From contig NZ_OCTN01000003.1 of the NCBI RefSeq assembly GCF_900231835.1, positions 186,001 to 250,000 of the forward strand: a stretch of DNA of 64,000 nucleotides, written 5' to 3'. This DNA is from Pontivivens marinum. GTDB lineage: Bacteria; Pseudomonadota; Alphaproteobacteria; Rhodobacterales; Rhodobacteraceae. Below are positions 18,442 to 26,345 of this stretch, in pieces. Made by a program: the position numbers and the translations under genes. The notes beneath the pieces were generated by a model that saw nothing but the letters and a program-made list of their open reading frames with translations, had not been told where the DNA came from and ran no database searches. Numbering within the stretch: the first letter of the stretch is position 1; the number at the start of each line of letters is the position of its first letter.

Positions 18442-18706
18442 GGTCATCTCCTCGATATCACTGCGCGCAGTATGCGGCTTCGTCGGCGGCTGCCGCGCCC
18501 TGATGCGACACAGGCGCGTACAGGAGCGAAGCAATTCTCGCCATTGTCCTATGCCGAGGCGCGTCGCGGTGGAAGCCTTAACCCGCAATGATCACGCAGC
18601 TTGGCCATAGATGTGAAGAAACGCCGTTTCCGATACAGCGCACGGCGCGCGTATGGCGCAAAACAAACAAATTTCGCTCTGAGTGCAAAAAGCGGGTTTT
18701 TACCTC
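18442..18706. other. Non-coding stretch between glyA and tRNA-Glu
   Basis: This part of the glyA to tRNA-Glu interval holds the glyA leader. I see no convincing coding frame, riboswitch core or long inverted repeat. The A/T-richer part at about 18660-18705 lies just before the tRNA promoter. Confidence 0.4.
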
Positions 18707-18735
18707 TTGCGGCCCCCGAACGATTCTCCTAATAA
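18707..18735 (+). promoter_or_regulatory. tRNA-Glu promoter
   Basis: TTGCGG (18707-18712), a 17-base spacer and TAATAA (18730-18735) give a predicted start about 35 bases before the mature tRNA. Confidence 0.6.
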
Positions 18736-18775
18736 CCCCACACAGCGCGGCGAGACAGACTACTCGCTACCAGAT

Positions 18776-18851
18776 GCGCCCTTCGTCTAGTGGTCTAGGA
18801 CGTCGCCCTTTCACGGCGAAAACACGGGTTCGAGTCCCGTAGGGCGTACCA
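18776..18851 (+). tRNA. tRNA-Glu (anticodon UUC)
   Basis: The cloverleaf is complete: acceptor GCGCCCT/AGGGCGT, D-arm GTCT...AGGA, anticodon arm GTCGC-CCTTTCA-CGGCG hmm-free of mismatches apart from its first pair, T-arm ACGGG-TTCGAGT-CCCGT, discriminator A and encoded CCA. Anticodon TTC is at the centre of the CCTTTCA loop. The first acceptor pair is G1-U72 rather than a Watson-Crick pair. Confidence 0.95.
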
Positions 18852-19016
18852 TTTACTTCCCCATCGACACGCAGAAATACACCCCTCCGGGGATACCGTT
18901 CGGTATGCGCCAAATGCAGGCTATACCCACTGTGCAGTCGGTGCGATGCTGACACATGTGACGTGCCGACACCCGCATCGTGCGAAAACTGGCGAATAAA
19001 CCAGCGGGCGGTGGGC

Positions 19017-19643
19017 ATGGCGTTCTTTGATTTTCTGAATGGCATCGGAAACTACAACAATTACACCACTGGACGGCTGAATCAGCGGCATCGCTTTGTC
19101 GTGGCGCCCTTTGTTCAGGATATAACCGGTGCGCGCGTGCTGGATCTGGCCTCGCAATTTGCCCAATACCCTCAAACAGACGCAAAGGATCGTGTGACGC
19201 TGATCCACGACGATATCTATAGCGATCTGGAGCAACGTGGCACGCGGGGTGAGACATTCGACATCGTGTCGATGCTGGGGATTCTATATCATGTGATGGA
19301 CCATTACGGGTTTCTGGTCCGCGTTGCCCGCCTGAACCCGCGCCTGATTATCATCGACAGCGAATTCATCACCAGCAAGAGCCCTTCGATCCGGTTGATC
19401 CGCGAACGTACGGATAATGTCCTGAACGCGACCGCCGATTTGCCGGGGCAGGCCGTGACCATCAAGGGGATTCCCAGCACGTCGGGCATGGAGGCCATGG
19501 CCGATGTTCTGGGCTATCGTTGCGAGTGGATGGATTGGAGCACCCTGCCTGAGCAAGATCGCGTTGGTCTGCGTGACTATTTCCGCGATAAACCGCGATG
19601 CCGTGGCACCTGCATATGGCGCAAGGTTGAAGCCACTGAATAA
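19017..19643 (+). CDS. Methyltransferase-like protein lacking the SAM-binding loop
   Basis: A 208-aa protein that begins MAFFDFLNGIGNYNNYTTGR and contains the class I methyltransferase-like strand ARVLDLA and the later FDIVSMLGILYHVMDHYGFL. Between them, after VLDLA, the chain goes straight to SQFAQYPQTDAKDRVTLIHDD. The glycine-rich loop and acidic beta2 end that bind SAM in homologues as I remember them are missing, a deletion of about 30 residues that keeps the frame. It may be inactive, or have a new role; no partner gene is adjacent. Confidence 0.7.
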   Translation: MAFFDFLNGIGNYNNYTTGRLNQRHRFVVAPFVQDITGARVLDLASQFAQYPQTDAKDRVTLIHDDIYSDLEQRGTRGETFDIVSMLGILYHVMDHYGFLVRVARLNPRLIIIDSEFITSKSPSIRLIRERTDNVLNATADLPGQAVTIKGIPSTSGMEAMADVLGYRCEWMDWSTLPEQDRVGLRDYFRDKPRCRGTCIWRKVEATE

Positions 19644-19820
19644 TCGGAAACAATCCCTGTAACGGGCGACTGTAATATACCCGTCACCACTTCACCCTTT
19701 ACTAACGAGCAAACAGGCAGCACGATATCTTGTGAGAGCGGCGCATTGCAGCGGCCTATCTCGCATAGATGACCAGCCCTAGCGGGCATACCTGCCGGGG
19801 CGCACCAATAGGAGCGCGGC
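19644..19820. other. Intergenic region before ybjN-proC run
   Basis: 177 bases without a supported gene. It should hold the promoter of the ybjN-proC-slyX run; I did not find a clear -35/-10 pair. A good AGGAG lies 7 bases before the ybjN ATG at 19821. Confidence 0.35.
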
Positions 19821-20324
19821 ATGGATACGCTGGAACACTATCTCACCTCCGAGGACGCAGACCCGATTGATATCGTCGAAACACTTGCCGCGCATAAGGC
19901 GTGGGAATTCGATCGGATCACGGACAACCAGATTGCGATGGAGATCGAGGGGGCTTGGCACACCTATTCCCTGTCGCTGGCATGGTCTGCCCATGACGAA
20001 ACGCTGCGACTGGTTTGCACCTTTGATCTAGATGTGGACGCGACGCGCAGAGAGCAGGTTCTGGAGCTGATCGACGGCGCGAATGATCGCATTTGGTTGG
20101 GGAATTTCACGACGTGGTCTGAACAGGGGCTGATCGTGTTCCGCTATGGCCTGAACCTGGCTGGTGGCGCATCGGCCAGTGGTACGCAAATCAATGACAT
20201 GATCGCCACAGCTGTCGGGGCATGTGAACAATACTACCCCGCCTTCCAACTATGCCTCGAAGATGGCGCCTGTGCGCAACAGGCCCTAGGCATCGCTATG
20301 TCGCAGGCGTATGGTCGCGCCTGA
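19821..20324 (+). CDS. YbjN domain-containing protein
   Basis: A 167-aa acidic soluble protein with the YbjN fold pattern (WHTYSLSLAWSAHDETLRLVC, then NDRIWLGNFTTW and IVFRYGLNL). YbjN-type proteins resemble type III secretion chaperones in shape; in bacteria they are linked to stress and motility phenotypes without a defined reaction. It lies 23 bases ahead of proC, likely in one transcript. Confidence 0.85.
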   Translation: MDTLEHYLTSEDADPIDIVETLAAHKAWEFDRITDNQIAMEIEGAWHTYSLSLAWSAHDETLRLVCTFDLDVDATRREQVLELIDGANDRIWLGNFTTWSEQGLIVFRYGLNLAGGASASGTQINDMIATAVGACEQYYPAFQLCLEDGACAQQALGIAMSQAYGRA

Positions 20325-20347
20325 TCGAAGACGTTTGCGGAGGTTCC

Positions 20348-21169
20348 ATGTCCTTGGACATCATCAATCAACGCGGCCTTGTTTTGCTGGGATGCGGCAA
20401 GATGGGTTCCGCTATGCTGGAGGGATGGCTGGCGCGCGGCGTTGCGCCCTCATCCGTTTCCATCATTGATCCCTACCCGTCTGCGCGGCTCGAATCGCTG
20501 GCCGAACAGGGATTGCAGCTAAACGCGGCGTTGCCGGACAATCCGGCGATCTGCATTCTGGCGGTCAAACCCCAGATGATGCAGGACGCCCTGCCCCAGA
20601 TCAGCGATATCGCACGCGGTGGCACGATTTTCCTGTCGATCGCGGCGGGCACCTCCATTGGTTATTTCGAGAGTGTTCTGGGCCGCAAGGCAGCGATCGT
20701 GCGGGCGATGCCGAATACTCCGGCCGCGGTTGGTCGTGGTATCACCGCGATTGTCGGCAATGGCGCGGCGGGAGCGGATGCGCTGGATCTGGCGGATGAG
20801 CTGCTTCAGGCTGTCGGTCAAACGGTTCGCCTGCAAGGTGAGGATCAGATGGATGCGGTGACTGCCGTTTCCGGCTCCGGCCCTGCCTATGTGTTCCATA
20901 TGATCGAGGCACTGGCCGCCGCAGGTGTGGCCGAGGGGCTGCCAGCGGATTTGGCCATGCAATTGGCCAAGGCAACCGTGGGCGGCGCTGGCGCGTTGGC
21001 TGAGGAAGCGACCGAAATGCCCGATGCCCTGCGGGTGAATGTCACGTCCAAGGGGGGCACGACAGCCGCCGCATTGGATGTTTTGATGAATGACGCAACT
21101 GGTTTGGCGCCGCTAATGCGCCGGGCCGTCAAAGCCGCGGCAGACCGCTCGCGCGAACTGGGAGAATGA
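20348..21169 (+). CDS. proC: Pyrroline-5-carboxylate reductase
   Basis: A 273-aa NAD(P)H enzyme making proline from pyrroline-5-carboxylate. The Rossmann motif LLGCGKMGSAMLEGW is at residues 11-25, VRAMPNTPAAVGRGI in the middle, and the C-terminal signature runs through SGSGPAYVFHMIEAL and VTSKGGTTAAAL. GGAGG just upstream sets the start at 20348. Its stop overlaps the region of the next start, so proC is translationally linked to the phasin gene. Confidence 0.96.
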   Translation: MSLDIINQRGLVLLGCGKMGSAMLEGWLARGVAPSSVSIIDPYPSARLESLAEQGLQLNAALPDNPAICILAVKPQMMQDALPQISDIARGGTIFLSIAAGTSIGYFESVLGRKAAIVRAMPNTPAAVGRGITAIVGNGAAGADALDLADELLQAVGQTVRLQGEDQMDAVTAVSGSGPAYVFHMIEALAAAGVAEGLPADLAMQLAKATVGGAGALAEEATEMPDALRVNVTSKGGTTAAALDVLMNDATGLAPLMRRAVKAAADRSRELGE

Positions 21170-21171
21170 CG

Positions 21172-21597
21172 ATGGACAAGAGCTTCAACCCTTTCGACCC
21201 CGAAGCGATGATGAAGATGATGCAGCAGATGCCCTTTGCGGACATGATGCCCAAAATGCCGGGTTTCGATCCTGCCGCGCTGAACGATATGCAAAGCCGC
21301 AATATGGAGGCGTTTCAGGCAGCAAACTCCGCCGCATCCGCCGCCTATAAGGACCTGTTCGCAAAGCAGGTCGAGCTGATGAAAACCATGATGAGCGAGG
21401 CAAAAGCCAACGCAGATGCCGCGCGCGATCCTGCCAAGGCGCAGGAGGTCATGACCGCTGGCGTGCAAAAGGCAATGGACCTCAGCACGGAATTGGCCGG
21501 TGAGGCACAAAAGGCAAATGCCCGTGCGTGGGAAATCGTTTCCGCCCGCATGCGCGACTCAATTTCCGAACTAGAAGAGATGGCAAAGCCAAAGTGA
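21172..21597 (+). CDS. Phasin family protein
   Basis: A 141-aa protein with a methionine-rich N-terminus (EAMMKMMQQMPFADMMPKMP) and a long amphipathic helical Ala/Glu/Lys part (NSAASAAYKDLFAKQVELMK to the end), the pattern of small phasins that coat polyhydroxyalkanoate granules. No pha synthase is in the window, so a role at PHA granules is inferred. GGGAGA six bases upstream favours the start at 21172 over 21166. Confidence 0.75.
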   Translation: MDKSFNPFDPEAMMKMMQQMPFADMMPKMPGFDPAALNDMQSRNMEAFQAANSAASAAYKDLFAKQVELMKTMMSEAKANADAARDPAKAQEVMTAGVQKAMDLSTELAGEAQKANARAWEIVSARMRDSISELEEMAKPK

Positions 21598-21935
21598 GCG
21601 ATACGATAAGCTTCGACGACTTTCAAAAAGTCGATGTCCGCGTGGGGGAAATCCTCCGCGCGGAAATCTTTCCTGAGGCACGCAAGCCTGCGATCAAGCT
21701 GTGGATCGATTTTGGCGGTGAAATCGGGGAGCGTAAAAGCTCGGCCCAGATCACCGCGCATTACGATCCCACCACGCTGATCGGCAAGCAGGTCATGGCG
21801 GTTGTGAACTTCCCCCCACGCCAAATCGGGCCGTTCATGTCAGAGGTGCTGGTGCTGGGCCTGCCAGATGAAACCGGCGAGATTCGCCTGATCGGGCCGG
21901 ATGGGCCTGTTCCCCTAGGCGGGCGGATGCACTGA
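21594..21935 (+). CDS. CsaA-like tRNA-binding domain protein
   Basis: A 113-aa single-domain EMAP/CsaA protein: FDDFQKVDVRVGEILRAE opens the OB fold, GERKSSAQITAHYDP and PRQIGPFMSEVLVLGL follow. CsaA has been described as an export-linked chaperone; the fold binds tRNA. The start is a GTG whose last two bases overlap the phasin stop (GTGA), and the stop overlaps the next ATG (TGATG). Confidence 0.88.
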   Translation: MSDTISFDDFQKVDVRVGEILRAEIFPEARKPAIKLWIDFGGEIGERKSSAQITAHYDPTTLIGKQVMAVVNFPPRQIGPFMSEVLVLGLPDETGEIRLIGPDGPVPLGGRMH

Positions 21936-22876
21936 TGAAGATTTTTGTGACCCGGCGTTTGCCGGACAGCATCATGGCGCGCGCACGGGCGCTGGGTGCT
22001 GAATTGCATGATAGTGACGAGGTGCTCGGCGATGGTGCCCGCGCCGCGCTGCTGCACGATTATGACGCGATTCTATGCACGCTGGGCGACCGGTTTAGTG
22101 CCGATATGTTCGCGGGTGATTTGCGATGCAAGATCATCGCGAATTTCGGCGTGGGCTATAACCATATCGACGCGGATGCGGCCAAGGGGGCGGGCATCAC
22201 CGTCACCAACACGCCCGGCGTGTTGACCGATGCCACCGCCGATTTGGCCATGACGCTGATGCTGATGGCCCTGCGCCGCGCGGCGGAGGGCGAGCGGATG
22301 GTTCGTGCTGATGCTTGGGCCGGTTGGACGCCAACGCAAATGCTGGGCCAGAACGTCACCGGACGCACGCTGGGCATTATCGGTATGGGCCGGATCGGTC
22401 AGGCCATGGCGCGTAAGGCGCATTACGGTTTCGGCATGGAAATCGTGTTCTACAACCGCTCGGCCAAGGAGCTGGACTTTCCCGCGACGCAATTGGCCAC
22501 CGTGGCCGATGTCGCCAGTGCAGCCGATATTGTGGCGATCCATGCGCCAGGTGGGGCGGAAACCAAACACTTGTTTGACGCCACAGCCATTGCCGCGATG
22601 AAGCCGACGGGCATCCTGATCAACACCGCCCGTGGTGATGTGCTGGATGAGGCGGCCCTGATCGATGCATTGCAGGCGGGTGCGATTTTCGGCGCTGGTC
22701 TGGATGTGTACGAGGAGGAACCCGTGGTTCCTGCCGCGTTGCGCGCGCTGGATAACGTGGTTTTGCTGCCGCATTTAGGCTCCGCCACGTTGAAGGTGCG
22801 TGAGGCGATGGGGGATATGGCCTTGGACAATATCGAAGCCTTTATCGGGGGGCATGACGTGCCGAATCCGGTATGA
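21935..22876 (+). CDS. D-2-hydroxyacid dehydrogenase (glyoxylate/hydroxypyruvate reductase type)
   Basis: A 313-aa NAD(P)-dependent dehydrogenase. Markers in order: FGVGYNHIDADAAKGAGI, TNTPGVLTDATADLAM, the dinucleotide loop GIIGMGRIGQAMA, INTARGDVLDEAAL with the catalytic arginine, and LPHLGSATLKVRE with the catalytic histidine. Close relatives reduce glyoxylate or hydroxypyruvate. It overlaps the genes on both sides, so it is in the proC run, which suggests co-expression with proline synthesis rather than a shared pathway. Confidence 0.9.
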   Translation: MKIFVTRRLPDSIMARARALGAELHDSDEVLGDGARAALLHDYDAILCTLGDRFSADMFAGDLRCKIIANFGVGYNHIDADAAKGAGITVTNTPGVLTDATADLAMTLMLMALRRAAEGERMVRADAWAGWTPTQMLGQNVTGRTLGIIGMGRIGQAMARKAHYGFGMEIVFYNRSAKELDFPATQLATVADVASAADIVAIHAPGGAETKHLFDATAIAAMKPTGILINTARGDVLDEAALIDALQAGAIFGAGLDVYEEEPVVPAALRALDNVVLLPHLGSATLKVREAMGDMALDNIEAFIGGHDVPNPV

Positions 22877-23076
22877 GCGATCTGATCCAGGTGCAGGAGG
22901 CCCTCGCCGATGCGGTCCGCGTGGTTGAGGAGCTGAACGAGGTCGTCACCGACCAAGCGAACCGGATTGAGCTGTTGGAGCGCCGCGTCGCCATGTTGAT
23001 GAGCCGCGCCGCCGAACAGGAGGCAGATCAGATGAGCGGCCTGCCTATCGCGGATCAACGTCCGCCACATTACTGA
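22873..23076 (+). CDS. slyX: SlyX family protein
   Basis: A 67-aa coiled-coil protein, VVEELNEVVTDQANRIELLE in the centre and the hallmark RPPHY at the C-terminus. The function is unknown. The ATG overlaps the stop of the dehydrogenase (ATGA). Its 3' end overlaps the convergent SH3 gene by 32 bases. Confidence 0.85.
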   Translation: MSDLIQVQEALADAVRVVEELNEVVTDQANRIELLERRVAMLMSRAAEQEADQMSGLPIADQRPPHY

Positions 23077-23389
23077 GGTTTTGCAGCGGCACCCAACCAA
23101 CCTGCCCCGCCGCGTTCTGGCATAGCGCCCAGCCGTGGCGGGTTTCGATCCGGATCAGGGCCTCGCCCATGGTGCAGGTCAGTTCCGCCGCTGAATAGTT
23201 GCGGGTGGCGCGGCCCTCAACAATAAGATCATCGGGCACCCAGCCCTGCCGCCCATCCGGCGCAATGGCCCATAACCAGCGATACCCGTGCCAGAAATCT
23301 TCGCGCCCCGTCAGAGTGACGGGATCGTCCGCTGCAACGCGGATCGGGTCGGGATAGCTGGCGGTCCATGCGGTCCGAACGCGGGTCAC
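23045..23389 (-). CDS. SH3 domain protein, GTG start
   Basis: A 114-aa protein with two SH3-like repeats (DPVTLTGREDFWHGYRWLWA and GEALIRIETRHGWALCQNAA, each ending in a GWVP motif). SH3-type modules of this kind bind peptides or cell-wall fragments, but no signal peptide is seen, so a cytoplasmic role is likely. The start is taken as the GTG at 23389 that overlaps the permease stop (GTGA); an ATG at 23458 would overlap the permease by 73 bases. The end overlaps slyX tail to tail. Confidence 0.72.
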   Translation of the reverse strand: MTRVRTAWTASYPDPIRVAADDPVTLTGREDFWHGYRWLWAIAPDGRQGWVPDDLIVEGRATRNYSAAELTCTMGEALIRIETRHGWALCQNAAGQVGWVPLQNLSNVADVDPR

Positions 23390-25056
23390 TTGGCCGCGAC
23401 GGCCGCATCTGGGCGCAATCGGGGCCGGGCGGTTTGCCGATGCCCGATAGAACGGCACACGAGGATCACCGGCAGCAGCCCGAATGCCACAATGACAAGG
23501 CTGGGCACCGCCGCCTGCGTCAAACGCTCATCCGCGGCGAGACGATGCGCCTGCACGGCCAGCGTGTCGTAGTTGAACGGGCGCATGATCAGGGTGGCGG
23601 GCAGTTCCTTCATCACGTCAACGAACACGATCAGCAGGGCGGTCATCACCGTGCCGCGCAAAATCGGGAAGTGTACGCCCAGCAGCACCCGACCCGGTGT
23701 GCGGCCCAAGGTCCGCGCCACAGCGTCCACATTCGGCGCAACCGTGCCCATACCCGAATCCACCGCCGACAGGGCCGCCGCCATAAAGCGGGACATATAG
23801 GCAATCACCAGCAGCCAGATGGAACCGGTGAACAGCAGACCGGTATCGATACCGAACTGCGCCTCCATCACAGCATCAATGGCGTTGTCCAACTTGGCAA
23901 AGGGAACCAGCAGGCCGACTGCGATCACCCCACCCGGCACGGCATAGCCCAGACCGGCGAGCAGCAGCATCGTGGTGGACCAGCGCCCGCCCCGCAGGCG
24001 CGCGGCAAAGGCCATCAGCATTGCCGCACAGACCGTGACCACCGCCGCAATCCCCGCCAATGTCAGCGAATTGGCCATAAAGGCGCGATAGCGTGGCTCA
24101 AACAGGCTTTGATCCGCCTTTAACGCCATCAGGCCCAGCATGATAACCGGAATGATGAATCCGACCAGAATCGGGATCGCGCAGGCGCCGAAGGCAATGG
24201 CCGCACGCACGCCGCGCAGTTGCGTTGCCTCCATCCCCGATAATTGCCCGGCCAGCCCGCGCATATGCGCCCGTGCGCGGCCCCGCTGGATACGCTCCAA
24301 CGTGGCCAGCAGCAGCGCAAAGCCCAGCAGGCACAGCGCTAGTTGCGCGGCGGCGGCACGGTCGCCCATGGAAAACCACGCTTGGTAGATGCCCGTCGAG
24401 AAGGTCTGTACGCCGAAATAGCTGACGGTGCCGTAATCGGCGATCGTTTCCATCACGGTTAGGGCGACGCCACCGGCAATGGCGGGCCGCGCAATCGGCA
24501 GGCAGACGCGGCGAAAGGCCTGCCACGGGCTCTGCCCCAAGGTACGCGCCGCCAGATAGGCACTGGCCGATTGCTGGCGAAAGGCGGATCGCGCCAGCAG
24601 GTAAACATAGGGATACAGGCACAGGATCAACATCGCGGCGGCACCGCCGGTGGATCGCACCTCGGGGAACCAGTAATCGCGGCGGCCCCAGTCGAAAATC
24701 TCTCTCAGCCCTGTTTGCACGGGTCCGGGGAAATCCAGCAGCGTCGTATAGGCATAGGCCAGCACATAGGCCGGAAAGGCCAGCGGCAGCGCCAGCGCCA
24801 CCTCAACCAACCGTTTTCCGGGAAAGTTATACAGCGTCACCAGCCATGCCGAGCCCGTGCCCAGCACCGCAGTTCCCACCGCGACACAGGCCACGAGGAT
24901 CAGCGTTGTGCCGATATAGCGGGGCAGCACCGTCTGCGCCAGCAGCCCCCATGTTTCCAGATCACCCAACAGCGCCGCAATGCCCGCCGCGCACATCGGC
25001 AGGATGCACAACAGCGCGATAACCCAGCCAAATCTGATTATGCCGTTTTCGCCCAC
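23386..25056 (-). CDS. Fe3+-type ABC transporter permease (two fused permease domains)
   Basis: A 556-aa membrane protein with two binding-protein-dependent permease domains in tandem. Each has an EAA-type loop: LAARTLGQSPWQAFRRVCLP in the first half and AVARTLGRTPGRVLLGVHFP in the second. This is the FbpB/AfuB/SfuB layout of ferric-iron importers. The cognate substrate-binding protein and ATPase are not in the flanks, so the partner genes must be elsewhere. It is translationally coupled to the SH3 gene. Confidence 0.88.
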   Translation of the reverse strand: MGENGIIRFGWVIALLCILPMCAAGIAALLGDLETWGLLAQTVLPRYIGTTLILVACVAVGTAVLGTGSAWLVTLYNFPGKRLVEVALALPLAFPAYVLAYAYTTLLDFPGPVQTGLREIFDWGRRDYWFPEVRSTGGAAAMLILCLYPYVYLLARSAFRQQSASAYLAARTLGQSPWQAFRRVCLPIARPAIAGGVALTVMETIADYGTVSYFGVQTFSTGIYQAWFSMGDRAAAAQLALCLLGFALLLATLERIQRGRARAHMRGLAGQLSGMEATQLRGVRAAIAFGACAIPILVGFIIPVIMLGLMALKADQSLFEPRYRAFMANSLTLAGIAAVVTVCAAMLMAFAARLRGGRWSTTMLLLAGLGYAVPGGVIAVGLLVPFAKLDNAIDAVMEAQFGIDTGLLFTGSIWLLVIAYMSRFMAAALSAVDSGMGTVAPNVDAVARTLGRTPGRVLLGVHFPILRGTVMTALLIVFVDVMKELPATLIMRPFNYDTLAVQAHRLAADERLTQAAVPSLVIVAFGLLPVILVCRSIGHRQTARPRLRPDAAVAAK

Positions 25057-25116
25057 GCTGCCCTCAATCCCGACTTGCGCGCTCAGGATTAAAGGGACGT
25101 GAGGCGAAGGGCAAGG

Positions 25117-26334
25117 TCAGCCGGTTTTCAGCCCTCGCAATGACAACGCACTGGCCACCGCCATCAGCGCCGCTGTGCCCAGGCATAGGGGCAAGCCGCC
25201 ATATTGATAGCTGACCCCCGACAGGATCGTCCCGATCAGACGCCCCGCTGCATTGGCCATGTAGTAAAACCCGACATCCATGGTCACACGCTCCGCCTGT
25301 CCCAAGGCAAGGATCAGGTAGGAGTGCAATGCGGAGTTCAGCGCAAACACCGCGCCAAAGATCAGCAAGCCAATCGCAATGATAACAGCCAAGCCGGCAG
25401 GCGCGATCAGGGCGATCCCCGCCAGCGCCCCGATCACCGCGCTGAGCACCCAGACCCAGCGCCGCGTCAGCATCACGATATGCGACAGCTCCTGCCCTTG
25501 GGCACGCAACAGGCGCGGTGCGGTCGCTTGAACGATGCCATAGAGCACAATCCACGCGGCCATGAAGCTGCCGATCAGGAAGAAAGTATTACGGTTCCCT
25601 GCCTCGGTCCCATCGGACAGCACGGCGTAGAAAAACACCGGAATGCCGACAACGAACCACGTATCGCGTGCGCCAAACAGGAATAGCCGTGCAAGGCTGA
25701 GCGCGTTGATCGCCGGATCGCGTGACCAGACCTGCGCGAATTTCACGCCCTTTAGCCCGCGTGGCAATCCGGGTGGCAGAAACAGCGCAACCGCGATCAG
25801 GATCATCGTCAGGCCCGCCGCCATCACCCATAGTGACGGGGTAAAGCCCAGCGTCGCCAGCAAAATCGCGCCCAGCGCAAAGCCCGCGCCCTTTACCGCG
25901 TTTTTCGATCCGGTCAGCAGGGCAACCCAGCGGAACAGCGTGTTGCCTGTATCGGGGGCCAGCAGACGAACCGCGCTTTTGGCGGACATCTTGGACAAAT
26001 CCTTGGCCACGCCGGACGCACCCTGAACGGCGGCGACAAAGATGACCGAGGCGCCGATCCTCCATGTCGGGTCCAGTTGCGCCAACCCGATCAGCGCGGC
26101 GACCTGCACCGCCAGACCGGCATATAGCGTCGAGGCAAGCCCGAACCGTGCCGCGATCCACCCCGCGGACAGGTTGGTAACAACGCCCATCGCCTCGTAC
26201 ACCACGAACAACCATGCCAATTGGAACGGGCTGAACCCCAGCGTGTGGAAATGCAGCAGCACCAACATACGCAGCGCACCATCGGTCAGCATAAAGGCCC
26301 AATAGGCGGCGGTGACGGCGATATAGGCTCTCAT
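25117..26334 (-). CDS. arsJ: Organoarsenical efflux MFS transporter ArsJ
   Basis: A 405-aa twelve-helix MFS protein starting MRAYIAVTAAYWAFMLTDGA. The segments GVAKDLSKMSAKSAVRLLAP and GFYYMANAAGRLIGTILSG are typical of the ArsJ group as I know it. ArsJ exports 1-arseno-3-phosphoglycerate, the unstable product made when GAPDH uses arsenate in place of phosphate, giving arsenate resistance. The diagnostic context is present: a GAPDH gene lies 11 bases upstream on the same strand. The start at 26334 avoids running back into that gene. Confidence 0.88.
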   Translation of the reverse strand: MRAYIAVTAAYWAFMLTDGALRMLVLLHFHTLGFSPFQLAWLFVVYEAMGVVTNLSAGWIAARFGLASTLYAGLAVQVAALIGLAQLDPTWRIGASVIFVAAVQGASGVAKDLSKMSAKSAVRLLAPDTGNTLFRWVALLTGSKNAVKGAGFALGAILLATLGFTPSLWVMAAGLTMILIAVALFLPPGLPRGLKGVKFAQVWSRDPAINALSLARLFLFGARDTWFVVGIPVFFYAVLSDGTEAGNRNTFFLIGSFMAAWIVLYGIVQATAPRLLRAQGQELSHIVMLTRRWVWVLSAVIGALAGIALIAPAGLAVIIAIGLLIFGAVFALNSALHSYLILALGQAERVTMDVGFYYMANAAGRLIGTILSGVSYQYGGLPLCLGTAALMAVASALSLRGLKTG

Positions 26335-26345
26335 CAGTTTGGCCC

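Noticed and set aside
18442-18706. Glycine riboswitch before glyA
   Set aside because: No tandem aptamer-like GGA-rich helices seen in the leader.
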